Assembly: GCA_033030425.1 (NCBI GenBank)
Contig: JAUFSD010000008.1
Span: forward strand, 1,612,001-1,676,000
Source of the DNA: Verpa conica
Taxonomy: Eukaryota > Ascomycota > Pezizomycetes > Pezizales > Morchellaceae
Reading direction: 5' to 3'
DNA length: 64,000 nucleotides
Program-made: the position numbers and the translations under genes
The notes under the pieces: generated by a model
Told to the model about the DNA's origin: nothing
What the model saw: only the letters and a program-made list of their open reading frames with translations
Database searches by the model: none
In this document: positions 43,258-55,273 of the stretch, piece after piece
How the letters are laid out: the number at the start of each line of letters is the position of its first letter
Position numbering within the stretch: position 1 is the stretch's first letter

Positions 43258-46200
43258 TCAGTTAACATAGTTAGGAAGAACCATTAAGATCTGGATGAAA
43301 CAGAGACTGAGAACCCAAGGAACACAAGCGTTTTGATAATCCCCTGGGTGTTGCGATATCCAACTTATAAAAAACCAAATAGGAAGCACCTGAATAATTA
43401 GGAAAAATATGACAATCCTAATGAGCGATAAATGTTCACAGGCATGAAGCCCCCAACCATGCCTTTCATGGAGGTTCATTTGGCCATTTAGTCTTTTTGG
43501 AAAGGAAAGAATTGCCTCCTCAGAACCGTCAGCGCAGCGTGGTTTTTCAAAAAACATCATCAGCTGTCTAGATGGGATTGGTGGTATTTCCTCTATGGGC
43601 TGTGGCTGATACTCATAATGATGGTAGTTTGTATCGGTAGGCATAGGGAGTGCCGGCTCTGTATTGCAGCTAGCGTATCCGCCGAGGAAGTGTTTAAACT
43701 ATAGTTTATGTTAGAAGAAAGAACGAAATTTGGATTAAAGTAAAACTAGTGTTTGTATACTTTAACAAACTTGATCTCGGAAATAGAGTACAAGCTCATA
43801 ATCACCCTCCAGCCACGTACCCTCCTGTATTCACTTCTGAGCTTCCGAAAAATTGTTTCATCATCATCGGCTGGGGAAATATCAAGATATGATACGACTG
43901 TAGTTTTTGAGCCTAAGTTTATACACCACATGAGTCGTTTATTCAAGGAAGTACCTCCCTCGCCCCCCTCCATCTGGCTTATTGTTGTTATACCCCTAAA
44001 GTCGTTTGTGGTAGATAGCGAAAAACGTTCTGGGGTTGTAGTAGAACTGGATACTGGAATGGTTTGTGAAAAGATTGCATTTGATAAGGCTTGCGGGTTT
44101 TCTGGTGATTTTTGTGCATTTGCTGGCACAGTATGTATACTAGATAAAGAATAAAGGTTCTTGGTAGTGTAGATCCACTGGTTATACTGGCTTCTGCGCT
44201 TTTCTGGAATTGCGCTAGATATTCTTTTACCACAGCGCTATACCTATATCCATTAGCATCATTCAAAATAATATGAAAAAGAAATTAGTCTTTGCAACCC
44301 AGTATACTTGGTTCTCCTAGCTCCCCCAGAATTCTTGGGCGATATTAGGCATACATTCGTATTGGCAAAGTAACTTGATTACTGTGATTACTTGGGAAGG
44401 TTTTACATACACATATCCAAGTTACCCATACAAATCCTTCTGGTAATGGATGCCTTCGAGGTTCCAGTGGCCACCAATTTATTTGTTCTCGCATAAAAGC
44501 TTCTATCCATCCCTTGGCTTCGTTTAATAGGCTCCAATGACGTCCAATTTCAAAAGTAATATCTGTCTTCCCATGTGCAAACTTTGCCGGCCATGAGTAT
44601 CTATTGAACTGTTCTGCATCCTCTAAAGCTTTCCCGACTTCTTGTATGTTCTCTTCATATTCTGTCCGCATTTCCTATATTTCTTCTTGTAAGCATGAAA
44701 TTATTGTAATTGTGGTTTAGTATAGGGTACAAACCTGTATACGATTCAAGTTTTGATGGACTTGCGGAAATCTCTTAATTACCGCCTTCTCAAAAATTTC
44801 AAGGATTTCCCCTGACTTGAAAAACTCAATTATTTGTGCAATAGACTGGTCGGATTTGGCTAGGCTTAAAAGTTCTTCGTCGGTATCGCCGTAATCATCA
44901 TAACGGTCGGAATTATCGGGATTGTTGGGATCATCAGAGCTATTAACTCCAGATTTAAGATATTCGCTTATAAGATCTTTTGTTGATAATTGTCCGCAAT
45001 GCTGGAGGTCACTAGACCTTAAGGAATTAGACTTCATTCTGAATATATCGTGGATCTTGCTAGCAATAGCATCAAGCGTATATCGATTATTCATGTTCCG
45101 AATAATATTAAGTTCATCCTGAGATAACCTCTTTGTTATTTGTAGCCTCCTAACACCTACTGAAAACTCTTTCAGTGCGTGGAATAGTTGCCGATCTACA
45201 GTCAATTGGTTCTGTTCTTTAACAGCCTCTGTTAAAATTGTAGATACCTCCCTACTGCTTGCCAACACTCTGGCAATTTCATCCTCCACTTTCGTTAGGG
45301 TTTCTAGTAGAATAGGCGGTGCTGAAGTGTTAGAGGAAGCGCCAGAGTATCCACTGAAGATTGAGGAAGTGGTAGAATATCTACTGAAGATCGAAGGAGC
45401 GCTAGAATATTCACTGAAGGTTGAACCGGAATCTGAGAGAACGGATATACTATCCTCAATATCTAGGTCCTCGCCTCTAAGTTGTACCCCGCCAATGACA
45501 GCCTCGCTGATTTCTGCTAACGGGGTTTCAGGAAGCTCCTCCACGATTCTTTCTGTATTTTTGGCTCGGAATAATATGTCGCATTTACAACTTTTATCAC
45601 AAAGCGAGTGTCAGCAGCTGCCTCCACTATTAATTGATAAAAACGAAAAGTATAGATTTGGTGGCGGGGTACAAACCCCTTCAAATATCCTCCAATCAAC
45701 ATAGCTCTATCAATTGATGGCTCACAAAGAGGGCACATAATACTCATTGAAATCCGTACCCCAGGTAGAACTCTTGATTCCCAGTCGGTATCCTCTATAA
45801 CAGTCCCTTCAGAATCTTCCGTAATCTTATACTGGTTTTGAGCTACTCTCTCCTGGCCAGGGCGGTCTTTGAAGATAGTCTCTAGTACTTCATGGAATTT
45901 CTATAGCCGGGTCAGCTGCGGACTCTATAAGCTTTAACCAAGGTTGGTAGCCTTTTATTCAACTAATACGATCCAGAAATCTTATTATTGCCCCGGGGAA
46001 GCGATGCCATGGGATATCAGTCCCACCTATCTTTACCCCCGGGGCAATTCAAGATCTCAGGTCATACTTGTTGAGAAGATAACCCACAAACCCAGTCCAG
46101 CAACCCCCGATATAATGAGATGATATCATACCTCTTTTGTGCTACAAAGCACGAGGGGCAGCGGCACAACCCGACCCAGGGGATCATCCAGCCAGATCGG

Positions 46201-46899
46201 CTTTTGATCTGCCTCCCATGAGTAGCCCATAACTTTAGGCATATCACCCTGCACAATCTTGAGGAGAGAGAACATCTGTAAAATCGTAGCCTCACTCCTG
46301 CCACCCATATCCGATATTTCTCTAGTCTGCTGCTCAATCGTGTTGCTAGTCTCCGAGATCTCGATTGCTTTCTGTTCTGTCCTACCGACTGCTTGCCTAC
46401 TGGGTGTTAATAAATCTAGCTATAAATTCTATTTTTGAGGGGAGGAGGGGTACCTCATAGCAGCAGATCCATAGAAATTAAAAGCGTCCAGATGCCCTTT
46501 AAGGTTATCCTTCAACTTCTGTACATCTTCCCCTCTATACAAACACCACTCTACCTTCCTCCACTCACGCTTCATCCTAGACCCCTTTCCGTTCAAAAGG
46601 CTCTCCGTATATTTCTTCGAGCGTATCAAGAACTCTTCCATAAGTTTCCTACACTGACCAAGCTCATACCGAATCCCATTCAACGGACCCGTATCGATAG
46701 CGCTACCGGTACCTGACGAAGAATAAAGAAAGATCGCCGATGTAACTTGAAGCGATCGGTCCAGAGAGAAGAGTAGTTCGCATAGTGACCTGTATTCGGC
46801 GGCAGATCCTCTACTCTCGCTTAGAGCTTGAGCGATCTTTCGTGCTAGGTCGCCTACTGCGATGAAGTCGCCGATCGAAAAACCAAATGGTACTACCAT
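43258..46899 (-). CDS. 991-aa fusion: STAND-type N-domain, ubiquitin-like domain, fungal membrane-protein C-terminus; 7 exons
   Basis: Exons on the minus strand are 46899-46454, 46399-46132, 45900-45677, 45590-44735, 44674-44411, 44237-43761 and 43698-43258. All junctions keep one frame (992 codons). The N-terminus PFGFSIGDFIAVGDLARKI is the N-domain common in fungal STAND/NLR-like proteins. A coiled coil follows (about 150-215), then a ubiquitin-like (ULD_2-type) region with KFHEVLETIFKDRPGQERV and a CPLC pair (C294, C297). After a Ser/Tyr-rich stretch come landmarks of a second common fungal family: HGKTDITFEIG, WWPLEPR, WICRCGKR, MWCINLG, PPIPSRQL, and two C-terminal membrane spans (about 935-958 and 970-988). 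The shared LFR..(N/H)xERIVE stretch in the paralogue at 60788 supports reading through the middle. Two abutting genes remain possible, since intron 3 (86 nt, donor GTTTGT) is the weakest junction. Confidence 0.65.
45987..46048. repeat. Inverted repeat inside the 231-nt second intron
   Basis: ATTGCCCCGGGG (45987-45998) pairs with CCCCGGGGCAAT (46037-46048). This intron is about four times longer than its counterpart in the paralogue (52 nt), so the palindrome probably marks an insertion within the intron. Confidence 0.65.
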
Positions 46900-47960
46900 G
46901 GCTTACGGGTGTTGTAGGATTAGTGAGGAGTTGTTTCCAGAGATTGAGTTTTTAAGAAGTGGTGGAGAAGGCTGTGAGGAGGCTGTAACACCATCGTACA
47001 CGTAGGATTATGTTCGCCGCCAACAACTGAATCCAGATCCCCGATTGGCAGGCGAACTGCTGGATCTTTCGAATGCGACCTGTAAAGTGAGTTTATTGAG
47101 GCCAATGACCGGTTTCTGCCAAGGCTAGTACAGCGTCCCCGGATTACTCTACAGTACAAAGTAGGAAGGAATTTATTAGTAAATGTAATGGCCCCGAGAT
47201 TTATCACAGCATGTTTAACAATCTAGTAGTAATCCCACCAAGGTTTCTCGTGCTACACTTAAGTGTTAATAAAATACTGTGAAGGCTCGATGTGTTCTGA
47301 TGACTGATTGTCGACAAATCAGGCTGACTGTTCTGCGCACAAAGGTGTCTTATTGGTTGTGGACTAAAGGTCCATCAACAGTGACCTATATCTAGCTTAT
47401 AAACCCTAACTGTGATGGCTGGATGCGGTCCCCAGGATACGTCAACCAGCGGAAAGGCCAGCTTCCTACTATCTTCAATCAAAAGATGAGAAGATCAAGA
47501 AATGTATATTGTTGATCCTCCATCGGAGGCATGATCCTCTTATGGATCACAGAGAGTGTATGACTAAAGTATTATGTGATCTTCACGTGACACTAACAAC
47601 CGAAATGATAACCATAGCTACTAGCGCTACTACTAGGGCTACAAAGTGATAACACAGCTATGGATACATACTAAGTTACCCCTGAATAAATTCCCTCCTT
47701 GAGGGGGATGGTTCGCGTCACATCAAGTTTTAGTATTCTTCCACGGTTGCAATATCATGGGTATTTTATTAAGACCTAATCTTAAGCAACAAATCAACAC
47801 ATCAAAGATACCAACCATGAAGAGAACCATAAAGAGTGCATCAATATCTAACCCACGCCAGCAGAAAAGAATAATCATAAATAAACAAACCAACCCTTTT
47901 TATCCATTACCATAACACCAACCATAAAAATTACAATAAGAGGAACCGAGTAGAGCATAA
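46900..47960. other. Intergenic region with a solo LTR
   Basis: Upstream of the 991-aa gene and downstream of RAD54. Apart from the LTR at 47410 nothing is recognised. Confidence 0.5.
47410..47592. mobile_element. 183-bp solo LTR with 5-bp target duplication CTAAC
   Basis: It starts TGTGATGGCTGGATGCGG and ends CTTCACGTGACA. CTAAC lies on both sides (47405-47409 and 47593-47597), and TG...CA ends fit an LTR. It is about 10 bp longer than the related copy at 28460. No internal retroelement genes are in the window, so it arose by LTR-LTR recombination or is a fragment. Confidence 0.8.
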
Positions 47961-50448
47961 TCAATGAGAAATATACTGAAAGCAACTGCTAACAATCCCC
48001 TGCCCACTCTCTTGCCTCAACAATAAATCTTGAATCTTCTCTAATCCTCCTCCTTTTGCATCACTGAAATGATTCCATGTACTCGTATCACCGTAAAGCA
48101 TAGCCGGTGCCTTAATGAATTGTCTCCAGTCCTTACACCTCTTACACTTGAACGTATCGTGGGTATCACTGTTCGTCTCTGGGTGGAATAGAAACAGCTC
48201 CTTCAGCGAATCAAGCGTGAAATGACGTTCTACATCTTCGCCTCCATCAACGACACAAGATGACAGAGATTGTTTGTGAGATTGGCGTTGAAAGATCTTC
48301 TCCTCAATTGTACCAGTTGCGATAAAGCGATACACGAAACAATCCTTCTTCTGTCCATCACGCCAGACACGAGCAAGTGCCTGCTGATCTGCAGCAGGAT
48401 TCCAGTCTGGGTCGAAAAGGACTAAACGGTTGGCTCCGATGAGGTTGAGACCGCAACCACCGGCTTTGGACGAGAGAAGGAAAACGAATTCTTCGCCGTC
48501 GGGATTATTGAATTTGTCTACAAGCTTTTGGCGCTTATTGACATTCATCGAACCATCGAGCCGGAGAGAGCCATAGCCACGACTGCGACAAAGCCTTTCA
48601 AAGATGTCAAGGGTTTGGGTGTAGTTACTAATAAGGACGATTTTATCATTGGTGTCTTGGCGGATACGGGCAAGCATTCGGTCAAGGACCACCATCTTCC
48701 CAGAGTACCATGTTTTAACCTCACGGTCTCGGCTACTCCTGGCATCCTTCTGAACGTAGTCCTCCGGAAATAGCTTTTCACATCCGACAAGATCATCCGG
48801 AAGATCCAATAGATCAGGATGATTACATAATTTCTTAAGTAAGCCAATAGCTTTAAGTGGCTGCGAGCCTTTGCCCCTCAGTAGGCTCTTGATCTCGGGA
48901 GAGGTGATAAAGTATTTGTATAGTTCCTCTTGGAACGGTGCGAGTTTGCAGAATACCACATGCTCGTACTTGACGGGGAGGTATTTCGACAGGATATCGT
49001 TGGTTCGGCGGATAATGAACTTGTTGACGAGGTCGGCGAGGTCTTTGAGACAAGCATCGCCCTTTTGACGCTCTTCCTCGGTACCACCAGCATCACGACC
49101 GCGAAGAATGGGGAGTTCGTATTTTTTGCGAAAGTCGTTGCGGGTACCAAGAAGATTAGGATTGGCGAAATTGAGGAGTGAAAAGTATTCCGAAAGATCG
49201 TTTTGGATAGGTGTTCCGGACAGGATAACCCGCCTGTCTACATTGAGGGCGGTCAAGGCAGTAAAGGTTTGACTCTCTCCGTTCTTTAGTCGATGCCCTT
49301 CGTCGCAAAGCAACAGTCCAATAGGTACGCCTGCGAGTTCACCGGCGTTCAAACGCAATGTCTCGTAGCTTACAATTAGAACAGGCCTGACAACGCTTCT
49401 ACCACTGGCAATTGCCCATTGCTTCAATTGTGCTGTAAGCTCGGCTTTTGAGGCTTTGCCGTCAATTGCGAAGGGAGTAACTGTATCCTTGCCGAGCCAT
49501 TTGACGAGTTCGTTTGCCCAATTCCGGACGAGTGATGAGGGACATGCGATAACGCACTTTTGGATAGTTGGTTTCCCAGGCTCAGGGGATTGCTTAAGCA
49601 AAGTCCACATGAGGGCTATACACTGCAGTGTTTTCCCGAGGCCCATCTCGTCGGCCATAATACACCCATTGGCCTTAGGGTCAATCATTCCCGTAGTACA
49701 CTTATATAAAAACTAAAACAATGTGAGTATTTGTTCAGAGCAGTAATGCAAAACAGAAGCATACCTTTACACCTTCGACCTGATGTGGCCGCAAGACCTT
49801 AGCTAGCCTAGGATCAATGACCACAGGCACCTTTGGTATATCCTCCTTCGAATCCTTATTCAACCCCAATATATCCGCCAAGCTTCTATGTACTTTCGAA
49901 ACCGTCTGAATCTTCACTTCACCATCCTCTTCAGTAATCTCTACCTTCTTGTCATCCACAGTTGGATCATAGAGCACGATTGAGAACTCGCCACTGGGGT
50001 CGTGCAGTGGCCTAGCGATGAAACCGGCTCTTTTCCTCATTCCCAATGCCGGTGCTGGTCTTTGAGCATTATACCCTCCAGTATTCTTATCAATCAGTGG
50101 GACAGCAAATCTCTGACGAAAGGTTGTATCCTTATCCTTTGGCTTGAAGACAGGGAAGGCCTTGTTCTTCTCCAGGTTTCCCAGTACTACCCGCTTCTCC
50201 GCTCCATCCTTTACAAACTCGCCATCATCGTCACCCCCGTCGAGATCTTTATAAGAAACTTTGCGTTTCTTCCGGGCTGGGAGAGCACGTTCGCGCGTCT
50301 GGGGAGCTGAGCCGGGGCATTTGAAAGGTTTGACGAGCTTGGTAAGGGTATCTGTGGTGGCACTACTGTAGAGTCGTGTGGCGGTTCGTTTAAGCGGGGT
50401 TTTTGTGTTTTCGTCGGCTATCACCTTGATGGTCTTGGGACGATGCAT
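47961..50448 (-). CDS. RAD54: RAD54 homologue (Swi2/Snf2 DNA translocase), 2 exons, 811 aa
   Basis: Exon 1 is 50448-49765 and exon 2 is 49712-47961, with a 52-nt intron (GTATGC donor, TTTTAG acceptor, phase 0) inside HQVEGVK-FLYKC. RAD54 remodels DNA-RAD51 filaments in homologous recombination in the nucleus. Visible Snf2 motifs: Walker A DEMGLGKTLQ (I), LLCDEGHRLKN (II), SGTPIQNDL (III), LISNYTQTLDIFE (IV), GGCGLNLIGANRLVLFDPDWNP (V) and ALARVWRDGQKKDCFVYRF (VI). The N-terminus has LVKPFKCPG, a RAD54-specific stretch, and a basic KKRKVSYKD patch. The C-terminal Zn-type region FKCKRCKDW is kept. The upstream in-frame region has no ATG, so the first ATG at 50448 is chosen. Length is typical of fungal RAD54. 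It looks functional. Confidence 0.95.
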
Positions 50449-51191
50449 GCTGGCGGAGTATGTCACTCGGTAGGGTCTCGGTGGCGATTTCAAGTGTGAT
50501 AGCCAGGGAGTGTAGTCGAGGGGAGGATACGTGAGGTTGGAGGTCGCGACGGATGGTGGGACGCGTTTAATTGTATGCGTGGCGGAGTCACGGGGTAAGA
50601 GTCACCCGCTTATCTTATCTTATCACGATCTCTCTCATAACGAGTGATTTTATGTGAATGTACCCACAACCATCCAATTGACCAGATAGCTTCAGTGCCC
50701 GGGGGAACCTTTCGTATGTCAGCGGCCAATGCTCATACCTTTCGGATGTCATCCACTGTAAAGTGTGCCAGCCAAAATGTGAAATCTTTACTCAACACAG
50801 AACATAACCCACCCGCCTTATTATATTATAGGAATCTAGCAAAATATCAGGTCCTTGATGTACTTAGGCAGGATATAAAATTCGCATGCCCAAATAACTT
50901 AGTCTGCAGCATACAATAGCACATCATGCCTGCTAAAAGAGTGACACTATCCCCTAGCTATTCTAATTTTTTTATTCCCTTTTTCCCCTTGCCTGAAAAG
51001 AGCACCTGTTGATACAAGCCCAAGGAAAATTCGCTGCAAAGTTACCCTATCTACAAACACTAAAGGGTATAATAAGAGTGCTGTATTGGTATTGGTGGGC
51101 TGTATTACAAAGGTTTCACATTTTGGCTGGCACATTTTGCAGTGAATGGCATCCAAAAGGTATGCAGCCCGGTCACTGGCATACAGCGTAT

Positions 51192-51327
51192 GGTAAAAAA
51201 GATCGAGAAACCAGGGTCTACTAGCAGTGTCTTGTGGCCAATCCTACTACTAGAATCTTCGCCAAAAACCCAAAGAACGAATAGGAGCGCTGATTCTCAC
51301 GTCTCGCATTTCTCGATCTTTTTTACC
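51192..51327. mobile_element. 136-bp MITE with perfect 19-bp TIRs
   Basis: GGTAAAAAAGATCGAGAAA (51192-51210) is the exact inverse of 51309-51327. A relative with different outer bases lies at 52824-52967, and a remnant at about 32135-32235 has the same GTTTCTCGATCTT core. Confidence 0.75.
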
Positions 51328-51544
51328 GCCCGCTGTAGGAAAGTTCCCCCGTAAAATAAACATGCCCATAATAGTGTAGCTTTGATTCACCTTAGACACT
51401 TGATATCCAATGGCATAATTTACTATAATCTGTAGATCACACCACTCTATTGGGGCTGTGCACTAATTATTCTTTTCTTTTTCTTTACTTCCGTGCCACA
51501 TGACAACACATAGCCTTCTCTTCATTGGGGGGCCTAAATAATGA

Positions 51545-51580
51545 ATGATTAAAACCCCACCCTATCCCATTAAACTCTAC
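51545..51580 (+). promoter_or_regulatory. Shared upstream motif of the zinc-ribbon gene array
   Basis: GATTAAAACCCC followed by CCTATCCCAT lies about 110 bp before the ATG at 51662. The same pair occurs about 100 bp before 53489 (CTATTAAAACCCCAGCCTATCCCAT) split by a few bases, and CACTATTAAACCC lies about 75 bp before 55274. It may be a core promoter element or simply duplicated flank. Confidence 0.4.
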
Positions 51581-51661
51581 TCTCAACTACAAATCACTTC
51601 AAACTCCATTCTCCATATCCTCTAAGCTTCTGTAGTGTTCCTTCATCTGTTACCATCAAAC

Positions 51662-52127
51662 ATGAGCGCGGGAATTCCATCCATTTCGCTTGATGCTAGT
51701 GCGTTAAATGAGACTTATGATACCACTATAGGGTAAGCTACCGCCATTCCTACAAATTCCAGCAACATATACAACTCCTAAACTCTCGCTTACTACCTAT
51801 ATTACCTTGCTAATTATTCATAGGCAAACCTTAGTTCTGCATAATGATAAGTTTAGTTCCGAAATTAGGGATAGTAAGGGACTCACGTATACCCACCTTT
51901 AATCCAATTTAGCTAATAAAGTACCAGTAGGTACAAGAGATTATGGGAACGCTGTGCCCATTTACGCTAGTTCTTCTGAATGGTGGTGTGTAAATAACTC
52001 CATATCTCTCTTCGTACGTACGTTAAAATTCTAAGACTATTCCTTCCAGGGAAGATGTGGGTTTGGCCCTCACAACGTAGCAATCCACGCGTGTTGCATC
52101 GAGTGCGGAAAGCCCTACACCGGGTAA
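51662..52127 (+). CDS. Small zinc-ribbon protein Z1, 4 exons, 91 aa
   Basis: Exons are 51662-51732, 51824-51873, 51913-51989 and 52050-52127, with introns of 91, 39 and 60 nt, the last having a CCTTCCAG acceptor. The product starts MSAGIPSISLDASALN and ends in a four-cysteine module C66-x2-C69-x12-C82-x2-C85 followed by GKP, with GFGPH between the pairs. A zinc ribbon is inferred from the cysteine spacing. No signal peptide or membrane span is present. The 39-nt intron 2 is short but is also present (44 and 43 nt) in the next two copies. Exon 4 is 78 nt, the same as in Z2 and in the fusion gene at 60788. The family is common in ascomycetes in the form of small WYCxxC proteins of unknown role. 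Confidence 0.65.
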
Positions 52128-53488
52128 ACAATTTTCAAATGTCTTTCTAGTTAATTCTATCTTCTCATCGTTTCATTTATATTTTTATATATGATTATAA
52201 CGTGCTGAAGTCGGGTCACCTATAAATTACCAATTCTTCTCTCAATGATTTGATGTTAGCGCTCGTTAGTGGTGTAAATTTGAAATTTGAAACACATAAA
52301 TACCTAGATGAATGATCCCAGTGGCAGGTTCGATCAATAATTCCATAGAAGAGATCCGGTTATATTGTGCTTACCAAACAAGGTGTAACATAAGACAACC
52401 CAGAACATAAAGTGCAAACCTCATTCCTTGAAACTCCGTGGAAAAGCAGTTGCTTTACTATAGCAGCTTAAATGTAAAGGCATACACGGGTAAATTTACT
52501 CTCATACGTTTACCCTAGAGGTGTACCCTGAATGAAGTGGAGCCTATAAGCGGTCCCGGAAAATATTCTACAGAGGTTGGAATTGCCCGGCCCATTTAAT
52601 AATTTGGGCGGCTGGACTAGCATCCTTTTAGATGGATTGGGCTGTTCAATACCGTAGTAGTATGGTCTGGTCCGGGCCAGGCTAATTTTTGAACTGGGAT
52701 AGACAAAATCGTCCTCTGCTTTGTTATAGGGTTAAATAATCATATTTATCTTATCCAAATTCCCCTTTGTGGTTGATACAGCGCAAGCAATAACCTCGCC
52801 CCGTTTGGAACACTGCCTACAGTCTCTGGTAGAAAAGCTCGGGAAACAAGGGTAGCCGACAAGGACTCCTAGGCCAATACTATTGCTAGAATCTTCGCCG
52901 AGAATTTGAAAAGCGAATCAGGGCCTCTAATCTAAGGTTTCACGTTTCTCGACTTTTTCTACCAGAGGCTATATGTGTAGCTATTTTACCTAGAAAAAAA
53001 ATTAAATGATTGAAAGAAAAGAAACTTACATAAATACCATCATTCGCTCTGGGGTCATCCGCTTATCGTATCTTGCATTATCTTATCGCGGTCTCTACCA
53101 TAGCGAGTGATTGTATGTGAATACATCGTACTAACTCACCGATTAACCAAGGTGAGCGCTCCGATACTCTAGCTGAGACAACTGACGTAGTCGGTCTAAG
53201 ATGAACAGCTTTCAGTGACCCGATGTTCTCTGTTTCCATAGATTCGAATAAACATTGCGAGAAGTATGTTTTGATTCACCTTAGACATTCCCCTACAATC
53301 GGGGCTGTGCACTAACTAATGTTATCTCCGTGCCACACGACTACGCACAACCCTCTTCCCCTCATTAATAAAAGTCTCAAAAAATACACTATTAAAACCC
53401 CAGCCTATCCCATCAAGCTCTGTTTCCGACTATAACCCTCTACTCTTTCCCCTAAGCTTCAGCAGTCTCCCTTCATCTATCATCAAAC
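52128..53488. other. Spacer between array units Z1 and Z2
   Basis: No gene is seen. It includes duplicated flank (block GTTAGCGCTC and GATCAATAATT..CATAG, also at about 54410-54500 and partly at 55920) and the MITE at 52824-52967. Confidence 0.55.
52824..52967. mobile_element. 144-bp MITE with about 24-bp imperfect TIRs
   Basis: CTCTGGTAGAAAAGCTCGGGAAAC at the left and the near-inverse GTTTCTCGACTTTTTCTACCAGAG at the right (three differences). It shares the TTTCTCGA core with the element at 51192. Confidence 0.7.
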
Positions 53489-53942
53489 ATGAACACTGGA
53501 ATCCCATCCATCTCACCTGATACTGGTGCATTAAACACCATTAGCAATGCCATCACAGGGTAATGCTTTCTACCAAACCAGCTACATATACTACTCTTAA
53601 GCCCTCACTTACTACCTTAAAATTTTACTGATAATTCGTAGGCAAGTTTTAGTCCTACATGATGATACACTTAGTTCCGAGGTTGAATATGGTAAAATTC
53701 GTGAGCCCTTATTACCCACTTTTAATCCGATATAGCTGATAAAGTATCAGTAGGTGGGGGGGGTTTGAGGGGAGCTGTGCCCAACGATGCTAGTCCATGG
53801 TATTGCGTAAGTAACCATATATCTCCATCCCATACTTTATAGAGCTAAGTTGATTTGTTTCTAGCCTTCTTGTGGCTATGGACCTCATGATCCACATATT
53901 GATGTAGCTTGTGCCAATTGCGGACATATGCCAAATCGCTGA
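53489..53942 (+). CDS. Small zinc-ribbon protein Z2, 4 exons, 89 aa
   Basis: Exons are 53489-53559, 53642-53691, 53736-53806 and 53865-53942, with introns of 82, 44 and 58 nt. Exons 1, 2 and 4 have the same lengths as in Z1 (71, 50, 78), and exon 3 differs by two codons, so both models support each other. The product starts MNTGIPSISPDTGALN, carries a seven-base-rich Gly stretch (VGGGGL, from a G run at about 53756-53764), and ends with WYC-PS-CGYGPH and CANCGH: C64-x2-C67-x12-C80-x2-C83. It is the copy that best matches the WYCxxC consensus. No break is seen. The function is unknown. Confidence 0.7.
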
Positions 53943-55273
53943 AGAAAGGAAACATCTATGGGCAATTGTTCTTCATGGGTCTTGCGTGTCAACTCAACCT
54001 ATCTTTTCATCACTTTACAATTTACTTTAGGCTGTTTCTATTCATACTCTAGTTTTAGCGCTAGTTTTTGCTTTGTTATTACTTATGCTAAATGTATGGC
54101 TATCCCTTAGTCTAGGGAAAATTACCACCTATCTATGTGAGCCAAAAAAGGGAAAAGACGTGGCTTGAACTGTCGAGTATTTTATGTTGTATTATAGGCA
54201 GCACTGCCAGGAGTTTTTCATTGTGGGTTAGGGGTCCTCTGCTTCAAATCATTCGTAGGATATATATCAAGATATATATGTGAACCGCCTCGCCGATTTT
54301 GGCCCCCACTAAGGGTAGGCACCATCACCAGACTAAGGGATAACGTGGTGAAGTTGGGTCGTCTATAGAGTATACTATCAATGCTTTTCTGGGTGATTGG
54401 AAGTTAGCGCTCTTTAGGCATGTAAAATTCGACTTCGACAACATATAAATACCTAAATAGATGACCCCGATGATAGGCTTGATCAATAATTTCATAGACA
54501 AAAAACTAATTAGCCGTGTACCCACCCAAATTACCACAACTCAGAGAAAGGATGGCCCCGGCAGTTAGTTAGACAAGACTATACGGACCTATCCCCGCCC
54601 TGATACCTACTAACCACCGCCTGCCTACACCATACCTACTCGTTCCTCTGCCCTAGGGTCTTGTTTGTATCCTATGGATACTTCTGACGTAGGTGTTCAT
54701 CGGAGTCCTGGTATGTTATTAACATTCCCTTGCACACGCCGTTCATAAGCATTCCTCAGCCAATGGATGCAACGTTCGTTGATACTGTGGTTCGTCACTG
54801 GGGTGTGCACCCCCGATTCTCAAACCAGTACTAACCCACCTCAGTACATCGGCGATTAACCAGACTGCGCGCCCCGCTGTTATAGCTGAGCCGACTGAGG
54901 GAATTACTGAGACTAATAGGTCTCAGTCACCTACCTCGCTCAAAGGTAAAACAAGCATACCCACAGAAACCGGAGATATTCTCCCCTCCCATATATGGAC
55001 ACACTACGAGAGAAGTGTAGTTATAGTTTACCCTAAATAATTAATATGTGGTGGCGCAGCTTAATACGACGCAGATCATTTCCTCCGTAGGGCTATGTGG
55101 TTTCTTTTTTCTAGCCTATGTACCACATGACACTCACAACATCTCCTCGTTGATAAAAGGATATCAATATGGCACGTACAGCTGAATCTACGTTTACACT
55201 ATTAAACCCTCTAGCAACTTCGTTCTTCCCTAAAATGCCTACTCCTAGCTTTAGCTGTATTCCATTACCAAAC
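53943..55273. other. Spacer between array units Z2 and Z3
   Basis: No gene is seen. It contains the duplicated flank blocks (about 54345-54500) shared with 52210-52350. A short stretch from 54672 (MDTSDVGVHRSPG then GTATGT) resembles a coding start with a donor site, but no downstream exon could be supported. Confidence 0.5.

Larger units (their letters stand above)
50449..51661. other. Intergenic region with a small MITE
   Basis: RAD54 promoter side. No gene is supported. A TIR element lies at 51192-51327, and the region just upstream of 51662 carries the promoter motif shared by the zinc-ribbon genes. Confidence 0.5.

Noticed and set aside
50449..50493. Upstream extension of RAD54 to a TTG at 50493
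   Set aside because: The frame is open further upstream but has no ATG. The first ATG is at 50448, and non-ATG starts are rare in fungi.
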